Shown here: positions 25,343 through 34,435 of the stretch, in pieces
Position numbering within the stretch: position 1 is the first letter of the stretch
Layout: the number at the start of each line of letters is the position of its first letter
Assembly: GCA_026417795.1 (NCBI GenBank)
Contig: JAOACP010000006.1
Coordinates: 1-64,000, forward strand
DNA from: Thermanaerothrix sp.
GTDB taxonomy: Bacteria > Synergistota > Synergistia > Synergistales > Synergistaceae
Reading direction: 5' to 3'
Length of the DNA stretch: 64,000 bases
Notes under the pieces: model-generated
What the model was told of the DNA's origin: nothing
What the model saw: the letters and a program-made list of their open reading frames with translations, nothing else
The model's database searches: none
Made by a program: the position numbers and the translations under genes

Positions 25343-26728
25343 TTGGGTAAAAACTGGTGGAAGATGCCTTTGGGGTTCGCCCTCATGTTCGTGGTCCTGT
25401 CCGGCATGCTGTTCCTGGCCCTGATGGAGTACGCCGACAGGGCCCTCTTCAGGTTGGAGGTGCAGGAGGCCAGGGGAAGGGGGGCGGAGCTCAGGGGTTT
25501 TCTCGACTACCAGGCCGCCCAGCTGGATCTTCTGTGCATAGATTGGGCCAACTGGGACCAGGCATACCGGTTCGTCCTGGGGGGGGAATTGTCCTTCGAG
25601 GAGGAAAACCTGAACCTCATGTCCTTCGAGAACGCCAACCTGAGCCACGCGGCGTTCTTCACGAAGGGCCTTTCGGTGCGATGGCACGGCAGGTACATCC
25701 GGGGCACCAAGTGGCTGGCGGGCTGCTCCGGGGAGGAGATATCACTCTTCAAGGAGCTCCTGGCAAGGTCCTACAAGACCGGTTACTCCAGGGGCATCGT
25801 ATCCTTGGACAACCAGATATACCTCATGGCCGCAAGACAGATAAGGGACAGCGACTCCAAGCTCCCCATGGCGGGCTGGCTGGTGCTCACCCGTCCACTT
25901 CCAGAAGTTAAGGAGATGCGAGGGGTTGTACCGGGCCTTATTGAGATATCCCCCATCCCCCGGGCAAGAGAAAGGTCCCCCCACAGGGACCCCAAGGACG
26001 CCGTCTCCATAGTGCCAATAAGTTCCTCCTCCTTGGACATTGCGGCGCTCCTGTGGGATCCACTGGGCAACCCAGTAGCGGAGGGACACATCAGGGTTGA
26101 CCGTTGGATCGCAAGGGAAGTGCGGGAGCTCATGGGACGGGTCCTTCTTGGGGTGGCCCTGCTGGGGCTTGGGATGTGCACAGGCCTTATAATGTGGCAC
26201 CGAACCCACATAAGCGAACCCCTTCAGGGGGTGTACGAAAAGGTGGCGCAGATGACCGCCTCGGGGAACCTGGAGATGCTTTCTTTGGAATCCGGGGAGC
26301 TGGAGGGCATCGTGAAGGCCATGAACAGTCTCATCAGCCACGCCAAGGGGGTGGAGAGAAGGGCCGCCATGGAGGCGGGCCGCACCAGGGACATCCTGGA
26401 CGGCATGGACCTCATGGTGGCCCTCTGTTCCCCCGACGGGACCATAAGCTTCGCCAACCGGGCCATGGCATCCCTCTTCAGGGACCTGCCGAGTCTTACG
26501 GGAACCAGGTTTTGGGACCTGATGGACCACCAGGATCGGGAGAGAGTCCGGGAACAGTTCCTTGCCGCCGGAGAGGGGAAGAGGCCCCTGCTTCGGGTTC
26601 ACCTAAGGTCCCGCAGGACGTCGCTGGTGATCAACATGTCCCCCATAAAGTCTCCCAAGGCGAAGGGGGAGGTGATGGTGCTCTGCAGGGCCACCACCGC
26701 ATCCCTCCCCCCCGGAGTCTTCGCCTGA
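25343..26728 (+). CDS. Membrane receptor with CHASE4 and PAS domains, no output domain
   Basis: 461 residues. Membrane helix 1 at about 9-28, then an extracytoplasmic CHASE4-like domain (DWANWDQAYRFV, ENLNLMSFENANL, GWLVLTRPL), membrane helix 2 near 265-285 (RVLLGVALLGLGMCTGLIMW), a HAMP-like helical stretch, and a C-terminal PAS domain (MVALCSPDGTISFANRAM). The protein stops after PAS; no kinase, GGDEF, EAL or methyl-accepting domain follows, unusual for CHASE4 proteins. TTG start seven bases after GGAAGGGGGG. Confidence 0.85.
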   Translation: MGKNWWKMPLGFALMFVVLSGMLFLALMEYADRALFRLEVQEARGRGAELRGFLDYQAAQLDLLCIDWANWDQAYRFVLGGELSFEEENLNLMSFENANLSHAAFFTKGLSVRWHGRYIRGTKWLAGCSGEEISLFKELLARSYKTGYSRGIVSLDNQIYLMAARQIRDSDSKLPMAGWLVLTRPLPEVKEMRGVVPGLIEISPIPRARERSPHRDPKDAVSIVPISSSSLDIAALLWDPLGNPVAEGHIRVDRWIAREVRELMGRVLLGVALLGLGMCTGLIMWHRTHISEPLQGVYEKVAQMTASGNLEMLSLESGELEGIVKAMNSLISHAKGVERRAAMEAGRTRDILDGMDLMVALCSPDGTISFANRAMASLFRDLPSLTGTRFWDLMDHQDRERVREQFLAAGEGKRPLLRVHLRSRRTSLVINMSPIKSPKAKGEVMVLCRATTASLPPGVFA

Positions 26729-26764
26729 CCATCTGCTTATTGACGGGAACGGGGCGACCTCGCC

Positions 26765-27034
26765 TCAGGGGCCGTACCTACGCTCCATAGAATCCATCAG
26801 ACGGCGGGTAAGCCCGCCGGACCCCTTGAAGGCCGCCCAAAGCGCCGCCATGGCCACCCCCACCTTAATGGGGTTGAGGGGCTTCACGTCCAGCGACAAG
26901 GCGGGGAAAAACCGCTTGAGCACGAAGCTGATCCCAAGGAAGATGCCCCAAAGGAGCAACACTCGGCACGCCGCCTCGGCGCAGCCCATCTTTTCCCTGA
27001 AGGAGCGCCCGGATGGTACTCGGTCCAAGCTCAT
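26765..27034 (-). CDS. Small membrane protein of unknown function
   Basis: 89 residues. A polar N-terminus, one clear hydrophobic helix (about 22-43), a second weaker one (about 55-70) and a basic tail (TRRLMDSMERRYG). It lies 22 bases after the TPR-LysM gene on the same strand and is probably the last gene of that operon. No family recognised. Confidence 0.65.
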   Translation of the reverse strand: MSLDRVPSGRSFREKMGCAEAACRVLLLWGIFLGISFVLKRFFPALSLDVKPLNPIKVGVAMAALWAAFKGSGGLTRRLMDSMERRYGP

Positions 27035-27056
27035 GCGGGCCCCCGCAAGCGGCAGG

Positions 27057-28016
27057 TCACCGCCGGTCCGGGACGAGCTCCTCGTCCCCCAGGGGAAGGC
27101 TCAGGGTCTGCCCAACCTTGAGCTTGGAGGGGTCCTCCAGGCCGTTGTGCCTTGACAGCACCGTCCACGCCTGACCCTCCCCGTAGAGCCTTCTTGATAT
27201 GAGCCACAGGCTGTCGCCCCGTTGAACCCGGTAGCTGCGCTCCACCTCGAGGCCCCTCAGGTCAACGTGCTTGGCCCCATCCATGGCGTACACCGCCATC
27301 TCCACCTGATAGCGGGTAAGAAGGCTTGGCACCTTGCCAAACACCCTCACCGCGTCCCCTTCCTGCTCCACCAACACCTCCACCCGTCCCCTTGAGATGG
27401 AGGTACCCTGCTTCACCCGGGTAAACCCAAGGGGGTACGATCCCTTCATGGGGGTGGAGAGCTTCGAGACGTCGTAGTAGTAGTGGGCCTCCAACGCCGC
27501 GGGCTCTGGGCCCTTGAGCCAACGTTCCAGGTGTTTGGCTCCAAGGAAGGCGCCAAATAGCACCGCGCATAGGCCCCCCGCGGCCAACGCCGCCTTTATG
27601 GCAAGGCCCAGCCGGTGGGCCGCTATTATGGCGGACCTCTTGCCCTCCTCTATGGCCTTAGCAAGGCTCAGGGTCCTCTTAAGCTTGATGTTCCCCGGCT
27701 GCAGCTCCAGGGCTCTTCTCCATATCTCCACCGCCTTCATGTCCTGCCCCCGGTGGAAGTATATGCGGCCCAGAAGGTCCATGGCCTCCGGGTTCCTGGA
27801 GCCCTCCTTGAAGATGAGGCGGAACAGCACGTCCTCCGCCTCCTGCAGGGCCCCCTTCCTTAAAAGCCACTGGGAGCGCCATATGATGACCGACTCCACC
27901 AGGGAGGCTATGGCCTCGACCCTCTGGTAGCCGTCCAAAACCGCCTTGGCCCCCGCACTGTTGGGCAGTCCATCAAACTTCGGTGCCCCGTGATGCCTCC
28001 TATGCTGTATCGCCAT
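27057..28016 (-). CDS. TPR protein with membrane anchor and C-terminal LysM domain
   Basis: 319 residues. The N-terminal cytoplasmic half has tetratricopeptide-like helices (about 30-125, e.g. AMDLLGRIYFHRGQDMKAVEIWRRALELQPGN). A membrane helix lies near 140-165 (AALAAGGLCAVLFGAFLGA). The extracytoplasmic half ends in a LysM domain (YRVQRGDSLWLISRRLYG...LKVGQTLSLP) that should bind peptidoglycan. Start is ATG after GGAGGTGAGG, overlapping the end of the GrpE-like gene by 17 bases. It might link cytoplasmic protein handling to the cell wall; this is inference. Confidence 0.82.
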   Translation of the reverse strand: MAIQHRRHHGAPKFDGLPNSAGAKAVLDGYQRVEAIASLVESVIIWRSQWLLRKGALQEAEDVLFRLIFKEGSRNPEAMDLLGRIYFHRGQDMKAVEIWRRALELQPGNIKLKRTLSLAKAIEEGKRSAIIAAHRLGLAIKAALAAGGLCAVLFGAFLGAKHLERWLKGPEPAALEAHYYYDVSKLSTPMKGSYPLGFTRVKQGTSISRGRVEVLVEQEGDAVRVFGKVPSLLTRYQVEMAVYAMDGAKHVDLRGLEVERSYRVQRGDSLWLISRRLYGEGQAWTVLSRHNGLEDPSKLKVGQTLSLPLGDEELVPDRR

Positions 28017-28521
28017 CTCTGGCCTCACCTCCGGGACGCCCAAGCACCACTTCCCCCACCTGTATGACCTCTCCCTTGAGCATTATGGTGGGTTTGAGGG
28101 CTTCAACTATCATCTCCTTCTCCAGCCCCGGCACCTCGACCACCTGCACCACCTTGGGCACCATGCCAAGGGGGACCTCCCCCACGTGGTCTATGACCTG
28201 CACACCGTCCTGAGCCATGGACTCCCAGGTGCTCTCCAGGGCGTATATGGCCTCCCGGATCTCCTTGGGCACCCGCTTCATGGACTCCACCTTCTTCTTC
28301 ACCCGCCACACCCCGGTGCCGAGCTCCGCCAGGAAGCGGGCCAGTTCCCTCTTGTCCCTGCGATGAAGGTCCTCGGAGGATATGAGGGCGGGCTGTATGA
28401 GCTGCACCAGGTCCTCAAGGGTGTCCAGCTGGTCGCCGTCGAACTCAGGCTCCGGAAGGCGGAACTCCTCGGGGTAGCTGAGCTGCCTGAGCCGCCAGGA
28501 TAGGTTGGAAATCCAGCTCAT
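28000..28521 (-). CDS. GrpE-like protein
   Basis: 173 residues. The central helices and the C-terminal beta region (KVVQVVEVPGLEKEMIVE then MLKGEVIQVGEVVLGRP) follow the GrpE pattern for the Hsp70 nucleotide-exchange factor, but the N-terminal coiled coil is short and the usual FDP motif is not evident. Genes of this divergent GrpE type often accompany TPR proteins, as here. No dnaK or Hsp70 gene is in the window. Its real partner is therefore unknown. Confidence 0.65.
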   Translation of the reverse strand: MSWISNLSWRLRQLSYPEEFRLPEPEFDGDQLDTLEDLVQLIQPALISSEDLHRRDKRELARFLAELGTGVWRVKKKVESMKRVPKEIREAIYALESTWESMAQDGVQVIDHVGEVPLGMVPKVVQVVEVPGLEKEMIVEALKPTIMLKGEVIQVGEVVLGRPGGEARDGDTA

Positions 28522-28537
28522 GGGGACAGGCCCTTCC

Positions 28538-29029
28538 TCACCGGCCCCTGCCCTTCAGGGCCGAAAACCGGCCCTCCGGAAGACGGGAGAGGGCCCTTAC
28601 AAGGGGCACCCCAAGGCCGAAGCAGACCCCCGCCTCCCCCAGGGCCACGTAGGCCATCGAGAGGTGCCAGGGCATCTTGAGCAGCACCGAGAGATATCCC
28701 CCAACCACAAGGCCGTTGACGAGCACGGGCCAGAGGGCCCCCATGAAGAGGTTCCTGGACCTCATGGTGAGGTATCCGGCTAAAACCGTGGCGAAGGTGC
28801 CGAAAACCACGTCCACCCACCCGAAGCCCCCCGCCAGGTTGGATATGAGGCACCCTATGCCCAGTCCCGCCAGGGCCTCGGGCCAGAGGAACGGGAACAG
28901 GGTGAGCACCTCCGAGACCCTAAACTGCACGGGCCCGTAGGATATGGGGGCGAAGGCCAGCGTAAGGGCCACGTAAAGGGCCCCCACCAGGGCGGATCTG
29001 GTAAGCTTGATCTTATCGAACTGGAACAT
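28538..29029 (-). CDS. queT: QueT-type ECF transporter S-component
   Basis: 163 residues, about six hydrophobic helices. VQFRVSEVLTLFPFLWPEALAGLGIGCLISNLAG and WVDVVFGTFATVLAG match the QueT family, proposed importers of queuosine precursors (preQ0/preQ1). It requires the shared ECF module encoded elsewhere. ATG at 29029 with AGGAGGG upstream; a longer frame lacks a site. A small hairpin (GTCCC/GGGAC at 29074-29087) lies in the leader, but I could not match it to a known preQ1 riboswitch. Confidence 0.85.
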   Translation of the reverse strand: MFQFDKIKLTRSALVGALYVALTLAFAPISYGPVQFRVSEVLTLFPFLWPEALAGLGIGCLISNLAGGFGWVDVVFGTFATVLAGYLTMRSRNLFMGALWPVLVNGLVVGGYLSVLLKMPWHLSMAYVALGEAGVCFGLGVPLVRALSRLPEGRFSALKGRGR

Positions 29030-29173
29030 AAGGGGAAGTCCCTCCTCAAAAGGATGATGAGTATAATTACCGTGTCCCAACGGGGACCACTATTTTTGAA
29101 TTATAAACCATAGGCCCAGCTGCTGCAGCGGCACCACGCAGGAAGGGACTTTGGACCCAAGGGGGTTGTGAGT

Positions 29174-30175
29174 TTGAGCGAAGGGGCGATCATCTCGGTG
29201 TTGGGGGCCGGGAGCTGGGGTACCGCGGTGGCGGACCTTTTAGGAAGGAACGGGCACCGGGTGGTGCTTTGGTGCAGGGATGCCAACATGGCCCGCCACA
29301 TGGAGTCCTCGGGCAGAAATCCCAGGTATCTCAAGGACCTGCTGCTAAGTCCCAACGTACGGGTAACCTCCGAAATATCGGAGGCCTTAGGCGCATCTGA
29401 CCTCACGGTGGCGGCGGTGCCCGCCCAGGGGGTGCGGGAGCTTCTGCGCTCCGCAAGGTCTTACGGCCCTCGCCGGTGGCTCAATCTGGCCAAGGGGATA
29501 GAGATATCCACCGGGCACCTGCTCCACCGGGTGTTTGAGGAGGAGGCGCCCGGGGACAGGTATTCGGTGCTCTCCGGCCCAAGCCATGCGGAGGAGGTGG
29601 CCCTTGGGCTTCCCACCGCGGTGGTGATAGCTTCCGACGATCCAGATGAGGCAAGGCACTGGCAGGGGCTGGTGAACAGCAGCCGCTTCAGGGTCTACGG
29701 CAGCTCCGACGTGACGGGAGTCGAGCTTGGGGGAGCGGTGAAGAACGTGATAGCCATAGCGTGCGGCATGGCCAGGGCCATGCGCATGGGGGACAACGGG
29801 GTATCCGCCCTGGCCACCCGGGGCCTTGCGGAGATGTCCCGCCTTGCCATGCGCATGGGGGCGGATCCCATCACCCTATCGGGCCTTGCGGGCATAGGGG
29901 ACCTCATGGCCACCTGTTTCAGCTCCAACTCAAGGAACCTCAAGCTGGGCATGCTCATAGGTTCCGGCATGGAGCTCCACCAGGCCAAGGCGGAACTGGG
30001 TCAGGTGGCGGAGGGGGCCTTCACCGCCCAGGCCATAAGGGAGCACGCCAAGCGCTGGGGGGTGGAGATGCCCATATGCGAAGGGGTCTACAGGGTGCTC
30101 TTCGAAGGGGAGGTCCCTCGCAGGCTCATGGAGGAGCTCCTGTGCCGGGAGCCGAAGATGGAGTCCCTCGCCTAG
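29174..30175 (+). CDS. gpsA: Glycerol-3-phosphate dehydrogenase [NAD(P)+]
   Basis: About 333 residues, normal length. NAD motif VLGAGSWGTAVADLL, NLAKGIE, SGPSHAEEVA, catalytic lysine in GGAVKNVIAIACG, GLAGIGDLMATCFSSNSRN and a C-terminal EGVYRVLFEGE. It reduces dihydroxyacetone phosphate to sn-glycerol 3-phosphate for phospholipid synthesis. TTG at 29174 has AAGGGGG eight bases upstream; GTG at 29168 would add two residues but sits too close to it. Ends 23 bases from a convergent gene. Confidence 0.95.
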   Translation: MSEGAIISVLGAGSWGTAVADLLGRNGHRVVLWCRDANMARHMESSGRNPRYLKDLLLSPNVRVTSEISEALGASDLTVAAVPAQGVRELLRSARSYGPRRWLNLAKGIEISTGHLLHRVFEEEAPGDRYSVLSGPSHAEEVALGLPTAVVIASDDPDEARHWQGLVNSSRFRVYGSSDVTGVELGGAVKNVIAIACGMARAMRMGDNGVSALATRGLAEMSRLAMRMGADPITLSGLAGIGDLMATCFSSNSRNLKLGMLIGSGMELHQAKAELGQVAEGAFTAQAIREHAKRWGVEMPICEGVYRVLFEGEVPRRLMEELLCREPKMESLA

Positions 30176-30198
30176 CCCGTCCCCTGTGGGCAAGGAAC

Positions 30199-31215
30199 TT
30201 ATGACATGTCAGCCGGAGCTACGTACCTCCCCTCCAGGGATCTGAAGGCCAGCTGCGACACCGCTTGAAGGCCGGTGATCCTGGGGTATCTGAACACCGG
30301 GGCAATCCACTGGACCCGGCGGGATATGAGCCCCGCAAGATCGGTGAAGGCGGAGCACCCGCCGCAAAGGGCTATGAAGTCCACCCGGCCGTCAAGGACC
30401 CCCGCCATGGCGCCTATCCACTGGGACACCTGATGGGCCATGGCGCCCACCACCTCCGCCGCCCTTTGGTTGCCCCTCTGGAAGGCCGCCTCCACCTCGG
30501 TCATGAGGTACGTCCCGAGGTACCCCGCCACGCCGCCGCCCCCCGCCAGGAGCCTTAAAAGGTCCTCCCGGCTCCTGCGGCCGCTCAAGGCCTCCCTTAC
30601 GAGGTCCATGGCGGGAACCGAGCCGGAGAAGGCCACCGAGAAGGGGCCAGTCTCCTCCGGGTTGTTGGAGTCCAACACCAGGTCTCCCTTGATGGCGCAC
30701 ACCGAGAACCCCCGGCCCAGGTACGCCACCACCGAAGAGGCGTCCTCGGGGAACAGCCCCTCCTCCCTTGCGGTGACGTTGCACCACTTGACCTGGGGGG
30801 CGTGCCGCAGCGGCCTTACGGGAAGCTCCGGCAGGCCGGTTATAAGTGAGTGAGGGAGGACCTCGCAGGACGTCATGGGCTCCACCAGAAGCGCCTTGAG
30901 CCCCAGGGCCTGGGCGGTCAAAAGGGCCGTCAGGGGGGCAAAGCCCATGGCCCCGGCGGAGGACAGGGATTCCTCCAGGGATGGTTCAAGCCAGTAGACC
31001 CCGACCCCCACGGGACGGTTAAGCCCGCCGCTGGAGGCGATCAACCGGACGGGACTTCCACCCAAAGCGTCCAGCAGCCGCGAAGAGACCATCCGAGCCT
31101 CAGAGGGATCAAAGGACCTAAGCTTTACCATGCCATTAAGCCTTGAGCTCCCGTCCCGTCGGACCAAGGCGAACTCAAGCCCCGCGGACGATAGATCCAG
31201 CGCCAGAACCTCCAT
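30199..31215 (-). CDS. Divergent butyrate-kinase-like ASKHA protein
   Basis: 338 residues. The middle and C-terminal parts track butyrate kinase closely: VVAYLGRGFSVCAIKGDLVLDSNNPEETGPFS, VPAMDLVREALSG, GYLGT, and GGCSAFTDL. The N-terminal phosphate loop, normally INPGSTSTK, reads LALDLSSAGLE, and the usual catalytic context is changed. It may therefore have lost or altered acyl-phosphate kinase activity. Start ATG after AGGGGGG. A CCCCCG-GCAT-CGGGGG hairpin at 31248-31263 lies in its leader. No phosphotransbutyrylase gene adjoins it. Confidence 0.75.
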   Translation of the reverse strand: MEVLALDLSSAGLEFALVRRDGSSRLNGMVKLRSFDPSEARMVSSRLLDALGGSPVRLIASSGGLNRPVGVGVYWLEPSLEESLSSAGAMGFAPLTALLTAQALGLKALLVEPMTSCEVLPHSLITGLPELPVRPLRHAPQVKWCNVTAREEGLFPEDASSVVAYLGRGFSVCAIKGDLVLDSNNPEETGPFSVAFSGSVPAMDLVREALSGRRSREDLLRLLAGGGGVAGYLGTYLMTEVEAAFQRGNQRAAEVVGAMAHQVSQWIGAMAGVLDGRVDFIALCGGCSAFTDLAGLISRRVQWIAPVFRYPRITGLQAVSQLAFRSLEGRYVAPADMS

Positions 31216-31391
31216 AAGGGCCCCCCTCTGTGATAGGCTTAAGTGGTCCCCCGGCATCGGGGGCGTAAAAGCCCCTGAGCCTTGGAAACCGCGTTTTAAA
31301 TATACAACCTCACCGCCACGGCGTCATGGCGCATTTTGATTTTTGGATTATACTTATGGCTTGACCACCACTAGGGAAAGAAGGGTTTGTG

Positions 31392-32225
31392 ATGATGTTC
31401 TGTTATCACGACGGTGAGTTCACGCCCCTTGAAAGGGCGTACGTGCCCTTGTCCGATTACGCCATCCAAAGGGGCATAGGGGTGTTTGAGTCCATAAGGA
31501 CCTACGACCGGCGGCCGTTCGCCCCGGGACCCCACCTGGAGCGTCTCTTGAGGAGCGCCGAGCAGGCGGGGATAGAGGCAAAGGATCTGGTGTCCCGCAT
31601 ACCGGAGATATTCTCCCACATACTGAGCCGTCCGGAGCTTCCGGAGGGGGAGATAATAATGAAGCCCTACATAACCGGCGGGGACGTGATGGAGAACAAG
31701 CGCTTCCCCAAGCCCCGGCTCTACGTGCTGGTGGAGCCACTGGAGCTGCCGGACCCGGAGCTGTACAGGACCGGCATAGCCCTGCAGCCGGTGGCCATGG
31801 AAAGGCCGTTCCCCCTCATAAAGAGCATAAACTACATGTTCGGCTACATCCCGGTGGCGGGCATGGGGGACGTGTTCGAGTCCCTGTTCTGCCCCAACGG
31901 GGAGATAACCGAGGCGTCGTCCAGCAACTTCTTCCTGTGCGCCGCCGGCAGGATAATAACCGCCCCGGTGGGCAGGGTGCTGGCGGGCATAACCAGGGGG
32001 ATAGTTCTGCACCTGGCCAAGGAGGCGGGCTTCAAGGTGGAGGAGCGCTGTCCAAGGGTAAACGAGCTTGAGACCGCCGACGAGGCGTTCATAACCGGCT
32101 CCATCAAGGAGATCCTGCCGGTGGTGCGCATAGGGGGCCGACGCATCGGAAACGGCAAACCCGGGCCTGTGACACAGCACCTACACAGGCTCTACAAAGC
32201 ATCCCTTCCCAAGTGGCTTGGGTAG
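31392..32225 (+). CDS. Class IV aminotransferase (BCAT / D-amino-acid / ADC lyase family)
   Basis: 277 residues. PLP fold-type IV motifs: SDYAIQRGIGVFESIRTY, LERLLRSAEQAGI, IKSINYMFGY with the catalytic lysine, GEITEASSSNFFL, and GITRGIVLHLA near the phosphate site. It could be a branched-chain aminotransferase, D-alanine aminotransferase or aminodeoxychorismate lyase; sequence alone does not decide. I start at the first ATG (31392), seven bases after AAGAAGGG; a GTG one codon upstream is also possible. Single gene followed by a hairpin. Confidence 0.88.
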   Translation: MMFCYHDGEFTPLERAYVPLSDYAIQRGIGVFESIRTYDRRPFAPGPHLERLLRSAEQAGIEAKDLVSRIPEIFSHILSRPELPEGEIIMKPYITGGDVMENKRFPKPRLYVLVEPLELPDPELYRTGIALQPVAMERPFPLIKSINYMFGYIPVAGMGDVFESLFCPNGEITEASSSNFFLCAAGRIITAPVGRVLAGITRGIVLHLAKEAGFKVEERCPRVNELETADEAFITGSIKEILPVVRIGGRRIGNGKPGPVTQHLHRLYKASLPKWLG

Positions 32226-32255
32226 CCCCTAAGGTCAACGCTCAACCCTTAAGCA

Positions 32256-32288
32256 GGCGGAAGTCCCATCGCCACAGGGACCTCCGCC
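32256..32288 (+). terminator. Hairpin after the aminotransferase gene
   Basis: Stem GGCGGA-A-GTCCC / GGGAC-C-TCCGCC with one mismatch, 30 bases past the stop. The following T-stretch is poor (TAGCCTTTAT). Confidence 0.45.
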
Positions 32289-32457
32289 TAGCCTTTATGG
32301 GACCCTAGTACTTGATTAATTATATATTTTTGATACCATTGACCCCATAGAGTGCGACCCAAGAAAGTCGCAAGGCTGTAAAATATCTAATGACAACTTG
32401 CCCAATTTACGGCACCCCAAGGGGAAGGACCATCCCCAAAGAAAAGGAGATTCGGCC

Positions 32458-34435
32458 ATGCAATCCAAAGCCCCCAGCCTTGAAGAGATCTTCGCTCCCA
32501 AGACGTTGAAGCAGCGAGGCTGGGCTTTTCTTCTCCTGTCCCCACAGGGGGAGCTGTTGGACCACAACCAGGAGGGGCTGGAGCTGGCCCGGGAGATGGG
32601 ACTTGCAGAGGGGCAGACCTTCGCAAGGAAGGGACACGGCGCCGCCAGGGAGGCGTTTCTTTGGGCCCTGCGGGGCAGGGCCTCAAGGCTCAGGCTCCAC
32701 TTGGAGGACCGCAGCGTGACGGCCTTCGTGAACCCGGTCCCCTCCGGCGTGTCGGTGATGGCCTCCTGGGACAGGGCTTCCATGTGGGAGGATATGCTGC
32801 TGGGGCAGGTGGACAGGATGTGCGTGGTCCTAGACCACGAGGGCCGGGTGATGGCCGCCACCGACGCCATGTTGGATCAACTGAAGACCCCCATGAACCG
32901 TCTTCTGGGGAAGCGCTTCTCAAGGTTCCTGCAGAGCCCCGCCACCGCCTCCAGCGTGGCATGGATAGTAAAGGAAAAGGGGCATTGGGAGGGTGAGGTG
33001 AACCTGCGCCGCTTAGACGGGGCGATAGTGCCCCTTAAGGTGCGGGTGCGCTCCATAAACGACCCCCGGGGAGGGAGGATAGGTTTCTCGGTGCTGGCGG
33101 ACAACACAACGCAAGATGCCGCCCCGCCCTGGATCTACACCCACGACCCGGTGACCGCCCTGCCCAACCGCCCGTACCTGTTAAGCCGGCTTTCCGAAAT
33201 CCTCCCCCCCAGCCACGACCCGGTGGGGCTTCTGCTGGCGGACATGGATAGGTTCCGGGACGTAAACGTGCTCCTTGGGCACGACGGGGGGGATCGGATG
33301 CTCCAGCTGGCCCTGCGGCGCATAAAGGACGCGGTGGGGAAGAACGAGGGGGTGTTCCGGCTGGAGGGGAACACCTTTGCGGTGCTGCTGTCCCGCCACG
33401 AGACCGAAACTTTGGCATTGGGGGATCGGGTGGTGGAGGCCTTCCGGGAACCCCTTACGGACACCCACCCGGTGATAACCGTGAGCTGCAGCGTTGGGAT
33501 ATCCATATCACCCCACGACGGCACAAGGCCCGACGAACTGCTTGACAAGGCCTTTCACGCCCTGCGCCGGGCCAAGGAGCTGGGGGGAGCTAGGTGCATC
33601 CGGTTCAACCGGGACATCCGAAGGGACTTCACCATGAGGATGGTGCTGGAGAACGGCATCCGACGGGCCATCCGGGAGGAACAGTTCCAGCTGCACTACC
33701 AGCCCCTGGTAAACCCTGTCAACTGCAAGGTGGTGGCCATGGAGGCCCTGCTCCGCTGGCCCACCGGGAAGGGAACCTACGTGCCCCCCTCCAAGTTCAT
33801 ACCCATAGCGGAGAGCACGGGGCTCATCCTCGAGATAGGCGAGTGGGTGCTCAACCGGGCCTGCATGGACGCCAAGAGCTGGTCCCAGGGCCCCATAGGC
33901 GAAGTTCCGGTCTCCGTCAACCTATCGGGCACGGAGCTTAGGCTGGGCAACCCCGAGGAGAAGATAAGGCTGGCCCTCGAGAGATCCCAGCTGGACCCCA
34001 AGCTTCTCATAGTTGAGATATCGGAGAACGCCATCCTTGAGGAGCGGCGGAGGGCCGAGAAGGTGTTCTTCGACCTTAGGAAGGCCGGAGTTAGGATTTA
34101 CATAGACGACTTCGGCACCGGTTACTCGTCGTTGAGCTACCTTAGGGACTTCACGCTGGACAGGTCTTAAGGTGGACAAGTCCTTCGTAAGCCAAGTTCC
34201 AAGGAGCGAGAAGGACATGGCCCTAATAGCCGCCATACTGGGCATGGCCAAGGCCCTTAAGCTTGAGACCGTGGTGGAAGGGGTGGAGACCCGGGAACAG
34301 TGCTCCGCCGTGACCAACATGGGCATAGGCTGCATACAGGGGTTCCTGTTCAGCCCCCCTATGCCGCTAAAGTCGCTGGAGTCCATGGTGTCCGAGTCGG
34401 GGATCCTGTCGCACCCCCTAAGACTCCCCCGATGA
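32458..34435 (+). pseudogene. PAS-GGDEF-EAL protein interrupted by a frameshift
   Basis: The first frame (570 residues, to 34170) holds two PAS-like regions, a degenerate GGDEF domain (the GGDEF position reads LEGNTF, so no cyclase activity is expected) and most of an EAL domain: MEALLRW (E429), SVNLSG, VEISENA, IDDFGTGYSS. Just after YLRDFTLDR it meets TCT-TAA. Reading one base further gives LKVDKSF and continues in the other frame through VVEGVETREQ and IQGFLFSPP to 34435, restoring the catalytic Lys, Glu and Gln. One extra base near 34165 thus splits a c-di-GMP phosphodiesterase. Mutation, sequencing error or +1 recoding are all possible. ATG after AAGGAGA. Confidence 0.85.

Noticed and set aside
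29030-29130. Possible preQ1 riboswitch upstream of queT
   Set aside because: Only a 5-bp hairpin is visible; none of the conserved preQ1-I pseudoknot sequence (AAAAAACUA-type tail) is present.
32340-32370. GCGAC/GTCGC hairpin upstream of the EAL gene as a c-di-GMP riboswitch
   Set aside because: A single small stem; the conserved GEMM-I bulges and tetraloop receptor are not found.
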